From Antedon mediterranea (taxonomy: Eukaryota; Echinodermata; Crinoidea; Comatulida; Antedonidae), in assembly GCF_964355755.1 (NCBI RefSeq), contig NC_092677.1, positions 16,030,101 to 16,094,100 of the forward strand: a DNA stretch of 64,000 bases, given 5' to 3'. The position numbers were made by a program, and so were the translations under genes. Below the pieces are notes generated by a model. That model searched no databases and was not told the origin of the DNA. It saw only the letters and a list, made by a program, of their open reading frames with translations. The number at the start of each line of letters is the position of its first letter. Position 1 is the stretch's first letter. Shown one piece after another: positions 31,983 to 42,100 of this stretch.

Positions 31983-34172
31983 AATAATGCTCCACAAATA
32001 ATTCTAGGAGACTTCAACAAATGCACTTTGAAGGATGTGCTACCTACTTATGAACAAGCAATCTCTGTAGAAACAAGAGGCAGTGCTACACTGGACTTAT
32101 GCTACTGCAATGTGAAAAATGCATATACAAGCAAAATCTGTTCAAAACTTGGAAATTCTGATCATAACAATATACATATTATGCCAAAATACAAGATAAA
32201 ATTAAAACAGTCAAAACCAGTAGTTATACAACAGCAGTTGTGGAGTACAGAGGTGGTTGAAAAGTTACGTGGCTGTCTAGCATGTACTGATTGGGATATT
32301 ATGCTTGATGTTGATGATACTCTTGATGTAAGAGTATCTACAATCTCAGCATACATATCCTTTTGTGTTGATATGGTTATACCTAAAGTAACAAAAAAGA
32401 TATATGCAAATGAAAAACCATGGATCTCTAACCAACTAAGGAAACTGTTACAAGATAAGCGTATAGCGCATAGAGGAAAAGATACTCCTAAAGTCAAGGA
32501 AATTCAAAAGGAAATAAACAAGTGTATAAGAAATAGTAAACTGAAATACAAAAAAACACTAGAAAATAAATTTAAAGACAAAAATCCTAAAGCAGCATGG
32601 AAAGCAATTAAAACACTAACCGGCTACAAAGAAACCATATTGCGTGTACATGGAAGTGAGAACTTCGCTAATGACTTAAACAACTTTTTCTGTCGTTTTG
32701 AATCCGAGATATTAGTTACCAAAAATGAAAATGAAGACACAGAAATCCGCGAAAATGAGACTTCATTAGTAAACAATGCAGTCATAAATGTAGTTGATGT
32801 GCGTAATGTATTCGCCAAAGTAAAGCCTGGTAAAAGTACTGGCCCTGATGGAATTGGAAATCGTGTTATTAATTACTGCAACCAAGAGTTGGCACCGATA
32901 TATACCAAACTTTTTAATGAGAGTTTAGCAAGTGGTACAGTGCCCAATCAATGGAAAACGGCCTGTATCTCACCCATTCCTAAGATAAAAAATCCCAAGG
33001 AACTTAATGACTATAGGCCAATAGCTATCACATCCAATGTTGGTAAGTGCCTAGAAAAGATTGTACTTAGGCAGTTGCTTGATCAGACCAAATTGTTTCT
33101 CGATCCTCTCCAATTTGCCTATCAGAGTAATAGAAGTGTTGAAGATGCTGTGCTCTTCCACTTACATAATATTTACCAACATTTAGATGTGCCTAAATCG
33201 TATGTAAGATGTTTGTATATAGATTTTTCTAGTGCTTTTAATACCGTTGAACCTGGTTCATTAGTACGCAAACTTAAAGAAATGAACGTAAACGACACAT
33301 TGACTTCATGGATATATAATTTCTTAACAAAAAGGTTCCAGTATGTTAAACTAAACGGTATTTTATCTGATAAAAGAACTGTTAGCATTGGCACGCCACA
33401 AGGGTCTGTTATCTCCCCAATGTTGTTTTCACTGTTCACCAGCAGTTTCAGAGCCAATTCAAATGAATGTTGTATTGTAAAATATGCAGATGACACAGTC
33501 ATCACTGGATACATTACTGGCAATGATGAAACAAGCTATAGACAACTAGGATGTGATTTTTATCACTGGTGCTGCAATAACAACCTGAAACTAAACATAA
33601 AGAAAACAAAAGAAATGCAAATTGATTTTAGGAAAATTAAAGAACCCTTAGAACCTCTGATTATAAATGAAAATGAGATTGAAGTAGTAAATGAGTACAA
33701 ATATCTGGGTTGTATAATTGACAATAAGCTAAATTGGATAAATAATGTAAATAAAGCCACATGCAAAGCCAACCAAAGGATGTTTATTTTAAGAAAAATG
33801 AAGTACCTACAAATTGACAAAACTATACTTAAATTGTTTTATAACTCTGTAATTCTCAGTGTAATACTTTTTTGTAATGTTTGTTTTTATGGTAATACAA
33901 TGCAAAAAGATAAAATTAAACTTAATCGAATAGGAAATAGAGCAATTAGACTAGTAGGAGAGCACTTACCTGATGTTGAATCCTTGTATAAAGAAAATGT
34001 GTTAAAAAAAGTAAAAAGTATCATTGATGATGAAACACATCCTCTTCACAAACAATTTGCTCTCATGAATTCTGGCATAAGACTACATGCACTTAATACC
34101 AAAACAAAACGGTTTAGGTGCTCGTTTGTACCTAATGCTCTACACTTATATAACTCCAGAGTACAAAGGTAA
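31983..34172 (+). CDS. LINE ORF2-like polyprotein: partial endonuclease plus reverse transcriptase
   Basis: An uninterrupted frame of 729 codons enters at the insertion edge without its own ATG. The first residues (NNAPQIILGDFN) are the GDFN motif of an APE-type endonuclease, followed by its C-terminal SDHN motif at about 32157. A basic linker follows, then the reverse transcriptase: PGKSTGPDGIGNRVI, NDYRPIAITSNVGKCLEK, LYIDFSSAFNTV, GTPQGSVISP (33390-33419), KYADDTVI with the catalytic YADD at 33483-33494, and LGCIIDNKLNW. The tail TKRFRCSFVPNALHLYNSR is the usual LINE C-terminus. The motifs place it in the CR1/Jockey/Rex assemblage; I cannot resolve the clade. Loss of the endonuclease N-terminus makes it non-autonomous, but the absence of stops implies a recent insertion. 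Confidence 0.9.
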   Translation, partial: NNAPQIILGDFNKCTLKDVLPTYEQAISVETRGSATLDLCYCNVKNAYTSKICSKLGNSDHNNIHIMPKYKIKLKQSKPVVIQQQLWSTEVVEKLRGCLACTDWDIMLDVDDTLDVRVSTISAYISFCVDMVIPKVTKKIYANEKPWISNQLRKLLQDKRIAHRGKDTPKVKEIQKEINKCIRNSKLKYKKTLENKFKDKNPKAAWKAIKTLTGYKETILRVHGSENFANDLNNFFCRFESEILVTKNENEDTEIRENETSLVNNAVINVVDVRNVFAKVKPGKSTGPDGIGNRVINYCNQELAPIYTKLFNESLASGTVPNQWKTACISPIPKIKNPKELNDYRPIAITSNVGKCLEKIVLRQLLDQTKLFLDPLQFAYQSNRSVEDAVLFHLHNIYQHLDVPKSYVRCLYIDFSSAFNTVEPGSLVRKLKEMNVNDTLTSWIYNFLTKRFQYVKLNGILSDKRTVSIGTPQGSVISPMLFSLFTSSFRANSNECCIVKYADDTVITGYITGNDETSYRQLGCDFYHWCCNNNLKLNIKKTKEMQIDFRKIKEPLEPLIINENEIEVVNEYKYLGCIIDNKLNWINNVNKATCKANQRMFILRKMKYLQIDKTILKLFYNSVILSVILFCNVCFYGNTMQKDKIKLNRIGNRAIRLVGEHLPDVESLYKENVLKKVKSIIDDETHPLHKQFALMNSGIRLHALNTKTKRFRCSFVPNALHLYNSRVQR

Positions 34173-34330
34173 AATGTAACCGATAATTTTTATCTAATTT
34201 TAACAATTTTTAGCCTCTTAACTTTTTGTGTGTGTTTTTGTAAATTGTATTTTATATTTTTGTATTTTGCCAGTTTTCAAATCACATTTCTGTTTTTTAA
34301 ATGGACAATAAAGTATATATGACTATGACT
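31983..34330 (+). mobile_element. 5'-truncated non-LTR retrotransposon (CR1/Jockey group) inserted in composite unit 2
   Basis: Comparison with the uninterrupted composite unit at 29337-30990 fixes the insertion boundaries to within a few bases. The 5' end is cut inside the endonuclease domain. After the reverse-transcriptase frame comes a roughly 160-nt AT-rich 3' tail with AATAAAG near 34308 and a short GACTAT repeat end. A possible short target duplication, ACT, flanks it. Single-point truncation at the 5' end fits target-primed reverse transcription. Confidence 0.85.
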
Positions 34331-34985
34331 AAAAACTGAGTATTACCCGTTGCACCACAAACTGAAACATGACTGATCAGCTGATAATTGTCTATTTATA
34401 CGTGTATTACGTAATTCATCATTACATCATAAACATCCTATTAACCTTGATAAAACCAAAATGATCAGTTAGCTCAGTCGCCTGAGCGTCGTGTTGACAA
34501 CACGTACGTCGTGGGTTCAATTCCCACGCTGGTCGTGGGTTCAATTCCCACGCTGGTCGGTGGAATAGAGTTAAAGGTATGCGACCACTTTGTTTTGGGG
34601 TTCATAGAATTATACGTCCCCCTTTCCACCACACATCTTGAGAAGGCACTAGCAATGCATCTGGTAATGATGTGGTGGAAAAGAACCCAATGCTGCTGCA
34701 GGGCCTTAGTGCTGAGGCAAGGAGAGCACAATTTTTACTCTTTTTTTTGGCTTTCGCTACATGTATTTGATCTCGTAAATTTTATGTTTAGCGGCCTCAA
34801 TTTTAATGTAAAAAAGGAATTAATTATCTTCGTTACGCGTTACGTGCTGAGAAGAGAATATATCTCTCATCATAGTTTGGTATGCCGTTCAAATGAGTTT
34901 GTGCAGGTGTAGTGGGAATGATGGTATTGTTAGTCATTCGCGGTCAACGCGCCCCACTGTTAAATTTTGATTTTATTAATCAATG
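34331..34985 (+). repeat. composite ~1.6-kb repeat, unit 2, part after the LINE
   Basis: It resumes with AAAAACTGAGTATTACCCG and then follows unit 1: CATGACT, a CTATTTATAC..GTATTACGTAATT block, the tRNA-like head at 34463, a hairpin region, TTTATGTTTAGCG..CTCAATTT, and a TTTGGTATGCCGT block near 34876. Confidence 0.75.
34463..34534 (+). tRNA. tRNA-Val(GAC)-like sequence, SINE/composite-repeat head
   Basis: A complete 72-nt cloverleaf can be drawn: acceptor GATCAGT/GCTGGTC (7 bp with two G-U pairs), D arm GCTC/GAGC, anticodon stem CGTG/CACG around loop TTGACAA (anticodon GAC), and T arm GTGGG-TTCAATT-CCCAC. Directly after it, TCGTGGGTTCAATTCCCACG is repeated once more (to about 34559). Its position inside the composite repeat argues for a tRNA-derived head rather than a working tRNA gene. 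Confidence 0.45.
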
Positions 34986-35329
34986 TTGCAACATTGGTAG
35001 CGAAATGTCCGATTCTTCATAGTAGCTGGTGTGTATGGCCACACCTTCCCAGAATAAACATGTTTTAAACAGATAGTTTGTCTCCGATGGTTTTTATATG
35101 GGGTTAATGGAGAGTGAATTAAGATCAAATATAGTCCCCCTTTTTATTTGTATTTATTTATTTTAGGCAAGCCAAAGTTTATGAGCACTTTAATTTCCAT
35201 TAATATTTTGGACAATAAATGAATCTGTATCTGTATCTGTATTTGCAATGATGCCGATTTCAAGACCAATTTCGAAGCTTAGACTTAATCCGCCGCCGGG
35301 CTAGGCCAGAGGCATATCCGAAGTCGAGT

Positions 35330-36180
35330 TTTTAAAGTAGAAAACCCCACCTAAAATGTTGAAGTCGCATCGGGATAGTTGAAATTTTAACATTATCATA
35401 ATTATAATAGGTGACTATGTATAGTAATAAGTATAAGTAAGTGCCTTTCTGGGCTCTATTTTCATTGCTCTGCCTGAACCATGGATGACTTAATATTTAA
35501 TTTTATATTTCAATTAATAGGTGCACTTTCCGGGGACAAGCTCATATATTGTCCTGGTGAGTCTTATATAGTTTGTTTCATTCAAATCATGTAACGCCAT
35601 TTTTTCGGGCGGGAATCTACTGTATACAGCTCTCTTTTTTCAAAATTGTCTTTGCTCAGCCCCAAGCATGGTGGGGTACTCAAGATTCTTATGCATGTTG
35701 TTTGAAAACATAAAAGATGTAATTTTCGGGTACCTTGTAGCTCTATTTTAAACAGTTTGGTATGTGCGTGCGTTGTTATGCAAATGAGTCTGTGCAGGTG
35801 TATTATGGTAAAGATGGTATGTTAGTCATTCGTGGTCAACACGCCACACCGTTAAATTTTGATCCTGTTAATTATTTACATTAGAAGATTTTTCAAATCA
35901 TGTAAATAAAATATTTTCCGGGCGGGAAGCAGTTCCTCTCGTTTAGTTTGCAAAAGTAATCTCGAAAAGAACTCCATGTGAAAAAGAAGCCCACCCAAGA
36001 GTACTAAAAATGAAGGAGCACATGGGCTTCTTTTCGAGGTTTTATGGCAGTCTATTTAATGGAAAATAATGCCATGCAACTTTGTTTCTGATTTTAAAAA
36101 AAGGTCCACTTGACATTCACAATCTTCAAAATATCTCTCTTTCAAAATAAAAGAAAAACAATATTCATTATTTTCTATTA
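35330..36180 (+). repeat. composite repeat, diverged partial unit 3
   Basis: It shares with units 1-2 the CCTAAAAT..GCATC.GGATAGTTGAAA start, AGCCCCAAGCATGGTGGGGT near 35658, the TTTGGTATG.G..GTTGTTATGCAAAT block near 35755, and GTTTGCAAAAGTAATCT..GAAAAGAAC near 35945, but with larger deletions and rearranged blocks. Confidence 0.65.
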
Positions 36181-36189
36181 AAAAAAAAA

Positions 36190-36472
36190 TCCACTGGCGC
36201 CAAATTGGGTCCACTTGAGCACAGTGTATTAACATACGAAAAGATTGAAACTTGAGTGACTTTATTTCTATTTTATATCACTGCTCCCCTGGTACCAAAA
36301 TTGTGTCCACTTGAGCACAGTGTTTTGGGCTATACGAAAAGATATTAAAATCTATTGACTTTATTTCTATTTTATATCACTGTGCTCCACTGGGGCCAAA
36401 TTGGGTCCACTTGAGCACATTGTATTAACATACGAAAAGATATTAAAATTTAGTGACTTTATTTCTATTTAA
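36190..36472. repeat. three tandem units of about 97 bp
   Basis: GTCCACTTGAGCACA occurs at about 36209, 36307 and 36404, each followed by AC.ATACGAAAAGAT and GACTTTATTTCTATTTTATA. The units differ by a few substitutions and small indels. Confidence 0.85.
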
Positions 36473-36589
36473 TTTTTTTATTAAACCTTATTTTGTAAGG
36501 ATGACCCTAAACAGCATATGCAAAAAACATATATGAAAAATGGATGAACTATGTTCCAAAAATATAAAAATATATAATATATATAATAT

Positions 36590-37110
36590 AACCTAATACT
36601 ATACAAAACGTTGAGTTTTTTCTTTTGGGATTAAATATTTTTTTAGAGCAGACTTAAAATGATTTATTGTTACCGCATTCCTTAGTTTGGTGGGTAGCAA
36701 ATTCAGGTATGTTGGTGCTCTATAGATGAAGCTGTTCTTAAAAGTTTCAGTTTTAGGGAAAGGGACGACAAATTTCCTCTCACTGACACTTCGGGTACAT
36801 CGATGATTTGGAATTCTGGCAAGACGCAGGGCAAGGTATTCCGGAGCAAGACCATTTGTCAGACCTGTAGGCAAGGCAGCCCAGTTGTAGATGCATGCGA
36901 TCTTGGACTGTATGAAGATTTAAGGTGTTGTAAAAATGTTAGTTCGTGGTGTGAGAGGATAATGCGAAGTGCTCTATTTTGAATGGTTGTATTCGGTCAA
37001 TATTCGATCTGATTCCCCAAACACTACATCAATAGTCAATGTGTGGGAGGATTATAGTGTTATAGAGGAGTATGGATGTGTTATTAATGAAATGACCGAG
37101 CACGCGATAA
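36590..37110 (-). pseudogene. LINE 3' reverse-transcriptase relic
   Basis: Minus-strand fragments in different frames read, in order: LYNTIILPHIDY (about 37070), RSNIDRIQ, then NGLAPEYLALRLARI and FKNSFIYRAPTYLNLLPTKL, ending FKSALKKYLIPK. These are the C-terminal signatures of LINE polyproteins (LPHxDYC, NGLAPEYL, SFxYRAxxxWNxLP, FKxxLKxYL). Several frameshifts separate them. Confidence 0.7.
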
Positions 37111-37219
37111 GATGGAGATGGACAGATAGAAACAATATTTCTATTATTGAAGTTAATAAAGGCATAAATGGCGCTCCGTAGAGAAGTAGAGAATGAGTCG
37201 TCAGAATATATACCTCAGC

Positions 37220-38053
37220 TTAGCCCCTTTCTCACAGAGTTGTGTGCCAGGAATATTGCGGGAATATACCATTACCATGCCGGTATGGTTTTCTGTGAGA
37301 ACGGGTCGTCTTGGCATCATGCCGGCACCATGCCGGCATCGACATGACCTGCTTTAGACCTAGTAATATTCTAGGGATATTCCCCGCAATGCCAGACGGG
37401 CATTCTGTGAGAACGTATCGCCGTTATATTCCGGGGTTCCCCGTCGAGGCTTTGACACCTTGCGCAGTGAAGTGTATCACTTTGGCGCCTATTCAATTCA
37501 ATTAACAATAATAATGTCGAACTGGAGGGATAATGAGATAAGAGAGCTGCTTAAAATAAGGGGACCAGAAGAAATTTGTAGCATAATCTATATAGGCCGC
37601 TAGGCTAGGCCATTAATTAGCTCTTTGTTTGTTGGTGCCTGACCTTTCGTCGCCTTGTAAATTGTAGGCCTACAGCCTTCTAAGGTGTTTTACAGATTGC
37701 CGATGACGGCAAATTAATTGCTATACCTGTATAATATATGCACAATATACTGTACATAGCATGTATTGCATAAATATGCTATAAAGGAAGATAATAATCT
37801 GTAACTAAACATTCGCCGCCATATCATCGCTAGACAAAAATAATAACAATAAAGGACGCCCTCAATAATTATTTTGTCAGAGACTTTTTATTGGCCGAAT
37901 ATGCCCGATTCCTTTCTCACAGAAAGCCGGTATATACCGGTTATATTTCCGGCACGATAGTCCGATGAGAATGGGTATATGCCGGTAACGATACCGGCAC
38001 GACGCCAGCACTGTACCGGTATATTGCAGGCACATCTGTGAGAAAGGGGCTCA
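37220..38053. mobile_element. Harbinger-like TIR element with Myb/SANT fragment
   Basis: The terminal repeats are GCCCCTTTCTCACAGA (37223-37238) and its inverse, TCTGTGAGAAAGGGGC (38035-38050); outside them lie TTA and TCA, a possible 3-bp target duplication with one change. Subterminal regions on both sides are full of short CCGGTATA/TACCGG motifs and TCTGTGAGAACG repeats. The interior holds the start of a Myb/SANT-like frame at 37514 but no DDE transposase. The 828-bp size, 3-bp duplication and Myb-like gene suggest a PIF/Harbinger derivative; the class is inference. Confidence 0.6.
37514..37603 (+). pseudogene. Myb/SANT-like DNA-binding domain start, truncated
   Basis: The frame reads MSNWRDNEIRELLKIRGPEE, then ICSIIYIGR and a TAG at 37601-37603. 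The WxDxEIxxLLxIRGxEEI pattern is the first helix of Myb/SANT-like (trihelix, Harbinger-associated) domains. The remainder of the usual 80-90 residue domain is missing, so this is a remnant inside the TIR element. Confidence 0.5.
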
Positions 38054-38173
38054 AGTGTACGCATAAGAATTCTGCCGCCAATTTCCATTTTTAAGCGAAA
38101 GTTTGATCACACGTGGTCGTCTCATTAGTTTTGTTTTGATTCTTGAAGAACACACGTGCCGTTTCACATCAGT

Positions 38174-38234
38174 CAGATCATCAGACTACTACTAGCCTGC
38201 ACTGCTGCTGCTAGGCTAGTAGTCTGATGATCTG
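38174..38234. repeat. inverted repeat with CTG-rich loop
   Basis: CAGATCATCAGACTACTA at 38174 is mirrored by TAGTAGTCTGATGATCTG ending at 38234; the inner CTAGCCT/AGGCTAG extends the stem with a 3-nt bulge. The loop is GCACTGCTGCTGCT. Confidence 0.75.
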
Positions 38235-38259
38235 TGTAGTAGCCTAGGATAGTAGCCGT

Positions 38260-39100
38260 TAGATGAATTCTGTACCTCCACTTACGTGAAAAAAAACACA
38301 TAGCCTAGCCTAGCCCCTAGGCCTAATCCCAGTCTAAAAAAGGCTAATAAAGCAGGTAGGTCACAGTGTAGCTTGGCCCTAGGATAGATTAGAAGAGATC
38401 AAGGAGTAATTCCACAAATCAATTAATAATCCGGGCCTAGGCCTACCTACTAGGGCAAATTATGCCTAGCTAGCCGTTCCGCCCAACCTAGGCCTAGGTA
38501 AGCAATTTGCTTTGCTTTACCCACTCGAGGCTCAACTTTCAAATTAAAGAAACCTAGGCCTAGATGAAACTCAACTAAACTGATTCAAATACATTTTTTG
38601 ATACAAGAGTAATTAAAAAGTGGAACTCACTGCCTGAATTGGTTTTCAATAGCATGAGTGTAAACATAAACAAACTTGACAAACGCACACACATGAGAGA
38701 AGAGGCACCCTAAGATAAGAGTTTAAAACTCATTTTAGGGCCTACTCTTAACTTTACTAAAGTAAAGGTAACTATCTAGCCTAGGCCTAACTAAAAAAAA
38801 ATACTAGACTAGCCTAGTGAGGGCCTAGGCTTAATTAATAATACTAAGCTAGGATTGGCAGGTTTATAATAATAATCTATCTATAGTCTAACTACAGCAG
38901 TTCTATATAAGCACATAAACACTAGATTAGGCCTAGGCAAATAAATAGGCTTGCTATAATATTTTGGCACCTACTGAGATTATATTTAGGTTACGGTCTT
39001 GGCAAAGCTAAATAGTGGTTGAAACCTGAACCTATCCCTAAAGATAATCTCAGTAGGCCTGGTTAAACAATACAGTTCACCGGCTTAATACTGTATGTTG
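38260..39100. repeat. segment dense in AGGCCTAG/TAGGCCTA octamers
   Basis: Within about 800 bp the palindromic octamers CCTAGG, TAGGCCTA and AGGCCTAG occur many times (for example 38443, 38489, 38551, 38780, 38823, 38930). The motif is frequent throughout the window but peaks here. No gene is visible apart from the LINE tail at 38588. Confidence 0.6.
38588..38695 (+). pseudogene. LINE C-terminal tail relic
   Basis: A short plus-strand frame reads NTFFDTRVIKKWNSLPELVF, then NSMSVNINKLDKR. This matches the FFxxRVxxxWNSLPxxVxxxxSxNxFKxxLDK ending of many LINE polyproteins, with a small deletion before the final LDK. Nothing else of the element remains. Confidence 0.6.
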
Positions 39101-42100
39101 TAGGCATGTAGTAGTTGCGTCTAGTATGGCTTAGAAAGTATGCTAGGCTTAGCACAAGACCACAACAAAATGCGTCAAATTACAATCCATATTTTTGTAT
39201 TTCTCTTTTTTAAACAGTACTGTACTATGAAACCCTGTGGCAATTTCTTTCGTATTGCATAGGTTTCACTTAAGTAATATCTACTAAATGTGGCTATCAT
39301 CATGTAGGTTAATCATGTACTTTATACGTTAAAACTTACCCTGCAGGAGTCAAAATGCATTATACTTGCTTTAAAAAAATATCATTCATCCTCCAGCGGC
39401 AAGGTAACGTCACAATTTAGAATCGAAGTTTCCTGATACAGTGGTGTTATAATACATTTTCTCTTATTAAATCAAGACATTTGAACAGAAAATTAGATGC
39501 CTTTAAGGTCAAACCTTTTAAATTACCTAACTATAGAGGAACATCTCCTTTTTAGCATCCTTATTAAGGGGACAGTACCCTGTTAAGGGCACACTTAGCG
39601 TGCCCTTAATAGACTTTCTTTTGAATCAAAGCACAAGAGACAATATTATGTTTTAACACTATGGCAAACCCCTAATTCAGTACACTCCTATAAGAGGACA
39701 CTTGGGGTACTGAAGGCGTCCCTTTGATATAGGTAGGCTGTATCTTGTTTTCCCACACCTCATGCTTTTCAAATACAGAATATTAAAATGATATTGTGTT
39801 TTTGTGATTAGGCAGGTCCATTAATGAATGACAAAATTATGTTTAAATGTTCACAGAATGCAGAAAATCTCAATGAACCAACTCATTGCACTCAGGCCAA
39901 TGTACTGTGTCCCGAATGATTGATGTAATCTTCCAATCCTACGAAGGGATGATGAAGAAGGATCAATGTCCTTATTTCATATGGCGACATAGCAGCACCT
40001 GATTGAAGATTAAATACAAACACTGTGTAATAGGTAAGCTTTGACGAATGAATGTAAATTAATTCATGCGTTGCAATGTAACTGGGGGCGGTCACAGGTT
40101 TATTTATTGAATCTTGAAATGAGATGCCAAGAAATTTATACTGAATACTGTAGCATATGGTTTTGTTGGTTGAATGTATCAAACAATATAAAAATTATGT
40201 TATGCCTGTAGAGCCACTAAAGCTTAAAATAAAAACTATAAAGCCTACATCAATTCAGGTGCATTGCCCAACTTTTTTGGCCAATTAGGCCTCTGGCCCA
40301 TAGTTTTTGATTAAATCGTACTGTATACATTAATTATGGTCACAAATTAAGTAACATAAAATTGTTGCTGAAATGCCAAAAAAATAAGGCCTACAGTAAC
40401 CATAACATATTTATGGTATATGGTAAGTTATATAACATCAAACCAAGGTTTGATGGTAAATACTGTAACAATATTTCATTCTATGTATCTTTCATTGTCA
40501 TTGTTGAGATGACCAATGTGAATCATTTTATATTTTGACACATCAGTTATAAAAGAGAAATGATAATTGATTGAATTGACACTGACAATAACATTGAAAA
40601 AAACTACATTACACATTGAGTCAATTCTCAGATCTCAGGTGTGTTACCTGGGCTCGTTCATAGGCAACATCAAAGAGTTATTTTCGTTAATTATCTTGCA
40701 ATTTACCACGTTGCACAATCATAGCACTTGGTGTAATCACCCCGATCATTCAACCCATAATACGCTTGACTGACTACACATCTCTGGTCCCAGTGGACGA
40801 TTCTCTGTAGCGATGTGTAATGAATCGCGACTATGTAGAGGACATGTTACCACATATTGAGCTATATGTATTGAAAAAACAAGCATTTTAAACTGGGTTT
40901 GACTAAAGTTAAAGAATTGAGCATTAAAATGCAAGCATACATTACATCGAAATTCTAAATTCTATTCTCATGGTCTGATTGTCTTAATTCAAGATAATTT
41001 GCTTAATTGAAAAACTGAGGCTTTTGGAAAATGAAATATAGAAACATTTGCTTAGGTTATTTTGTAAACTCTCTTAATTATTGAATTCAAACTCTTTGTT
41101 GATGAACCATAGGGTAGGCCTACAAATATCAATTTTAGAGAAAAGTTTTTTTTACAAACAGTCATGGAATTAAATAAAGTAGTAGTCATGTCATACCGGA
41201 TAAAAATTTAAACGGATGAATCAGTGAGCTCTTTTGTTATTAACATAAATTACTGTAACATACTCTAATGTACACTTTAATTAAGCGAGTGCACAAGGTA
41301 AAAAGTTTTGTGGATTCAAAACCACAGACAGGATGTATATTTCTTAACAAGCTTCTAAAAGTAGTCAATTAAAATCTAATAAAAAAGAAAAGAACTATAA
41401 AGATAATACAAAATCAGAGGTCTAACCTTCCTGTGATATTGAAAGTATGATTTTGTTATTGGAAACGTGAAATGAGCAATTGTCTATCTTTTTAGAGTAT
41501 TAGTGGTTAATGAATGTAAACATGCTGAAATAGTGTTGTTGTGGTCATGTCAAACGTTAAATACTTTAATTGATATGTTTGTTTTGTAGTGGTATAGATG
41601 GTTTTGAAAAAGTACTATGTCCTACCTCCAGAGCCTAGCAATGCTATTATTTTATTGTCATTATCAGGTAGTCGCTGATTTTTACATTTAAAGCCTATTT
41701 TCCACAAGTTTGTTCGTGAAAATCAGAAGCGTCAGCTTATACGTAGCTATTCAATCTGGTTTGTCATGGAAATGGTAGCTCTATTTTTTTTTTCTGCGAA
41801 AATTTTGATTCTTAACTTAATAAGCTTCCTGCTGTATATTTAACTGCCTATACTTCCACTTCGATATTCCATAGCAGAAATTCTGCCGTCCCCCTGCCAT
41901 AATAAACCTTAATTTTATATGAGTTACCGTAGGCTAGTCTATGCTGATGGTGATGTTGATGATTCTTTCCCATCCCTCACCTTTTCACATGATTCTTACC
42001 AAACCAAGTTATAAATTCAAGTTTTCTATAAAATTACAAATTATCGGATGAAAACAATAATTGATAAGAATGAAAAATTGACAAAAAGAAGCTCTAAAAG

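Noticed and set aside
32162-33820. Minus-strand frames of 64-116 codons under the LINE
   Set aside because: They are antisense shadows of the reverse-transcriptase frame.
39892-40182. 96-codon minus-strand frame
   Set aside because: I could not match it to any family, and no flanking exons are visible.
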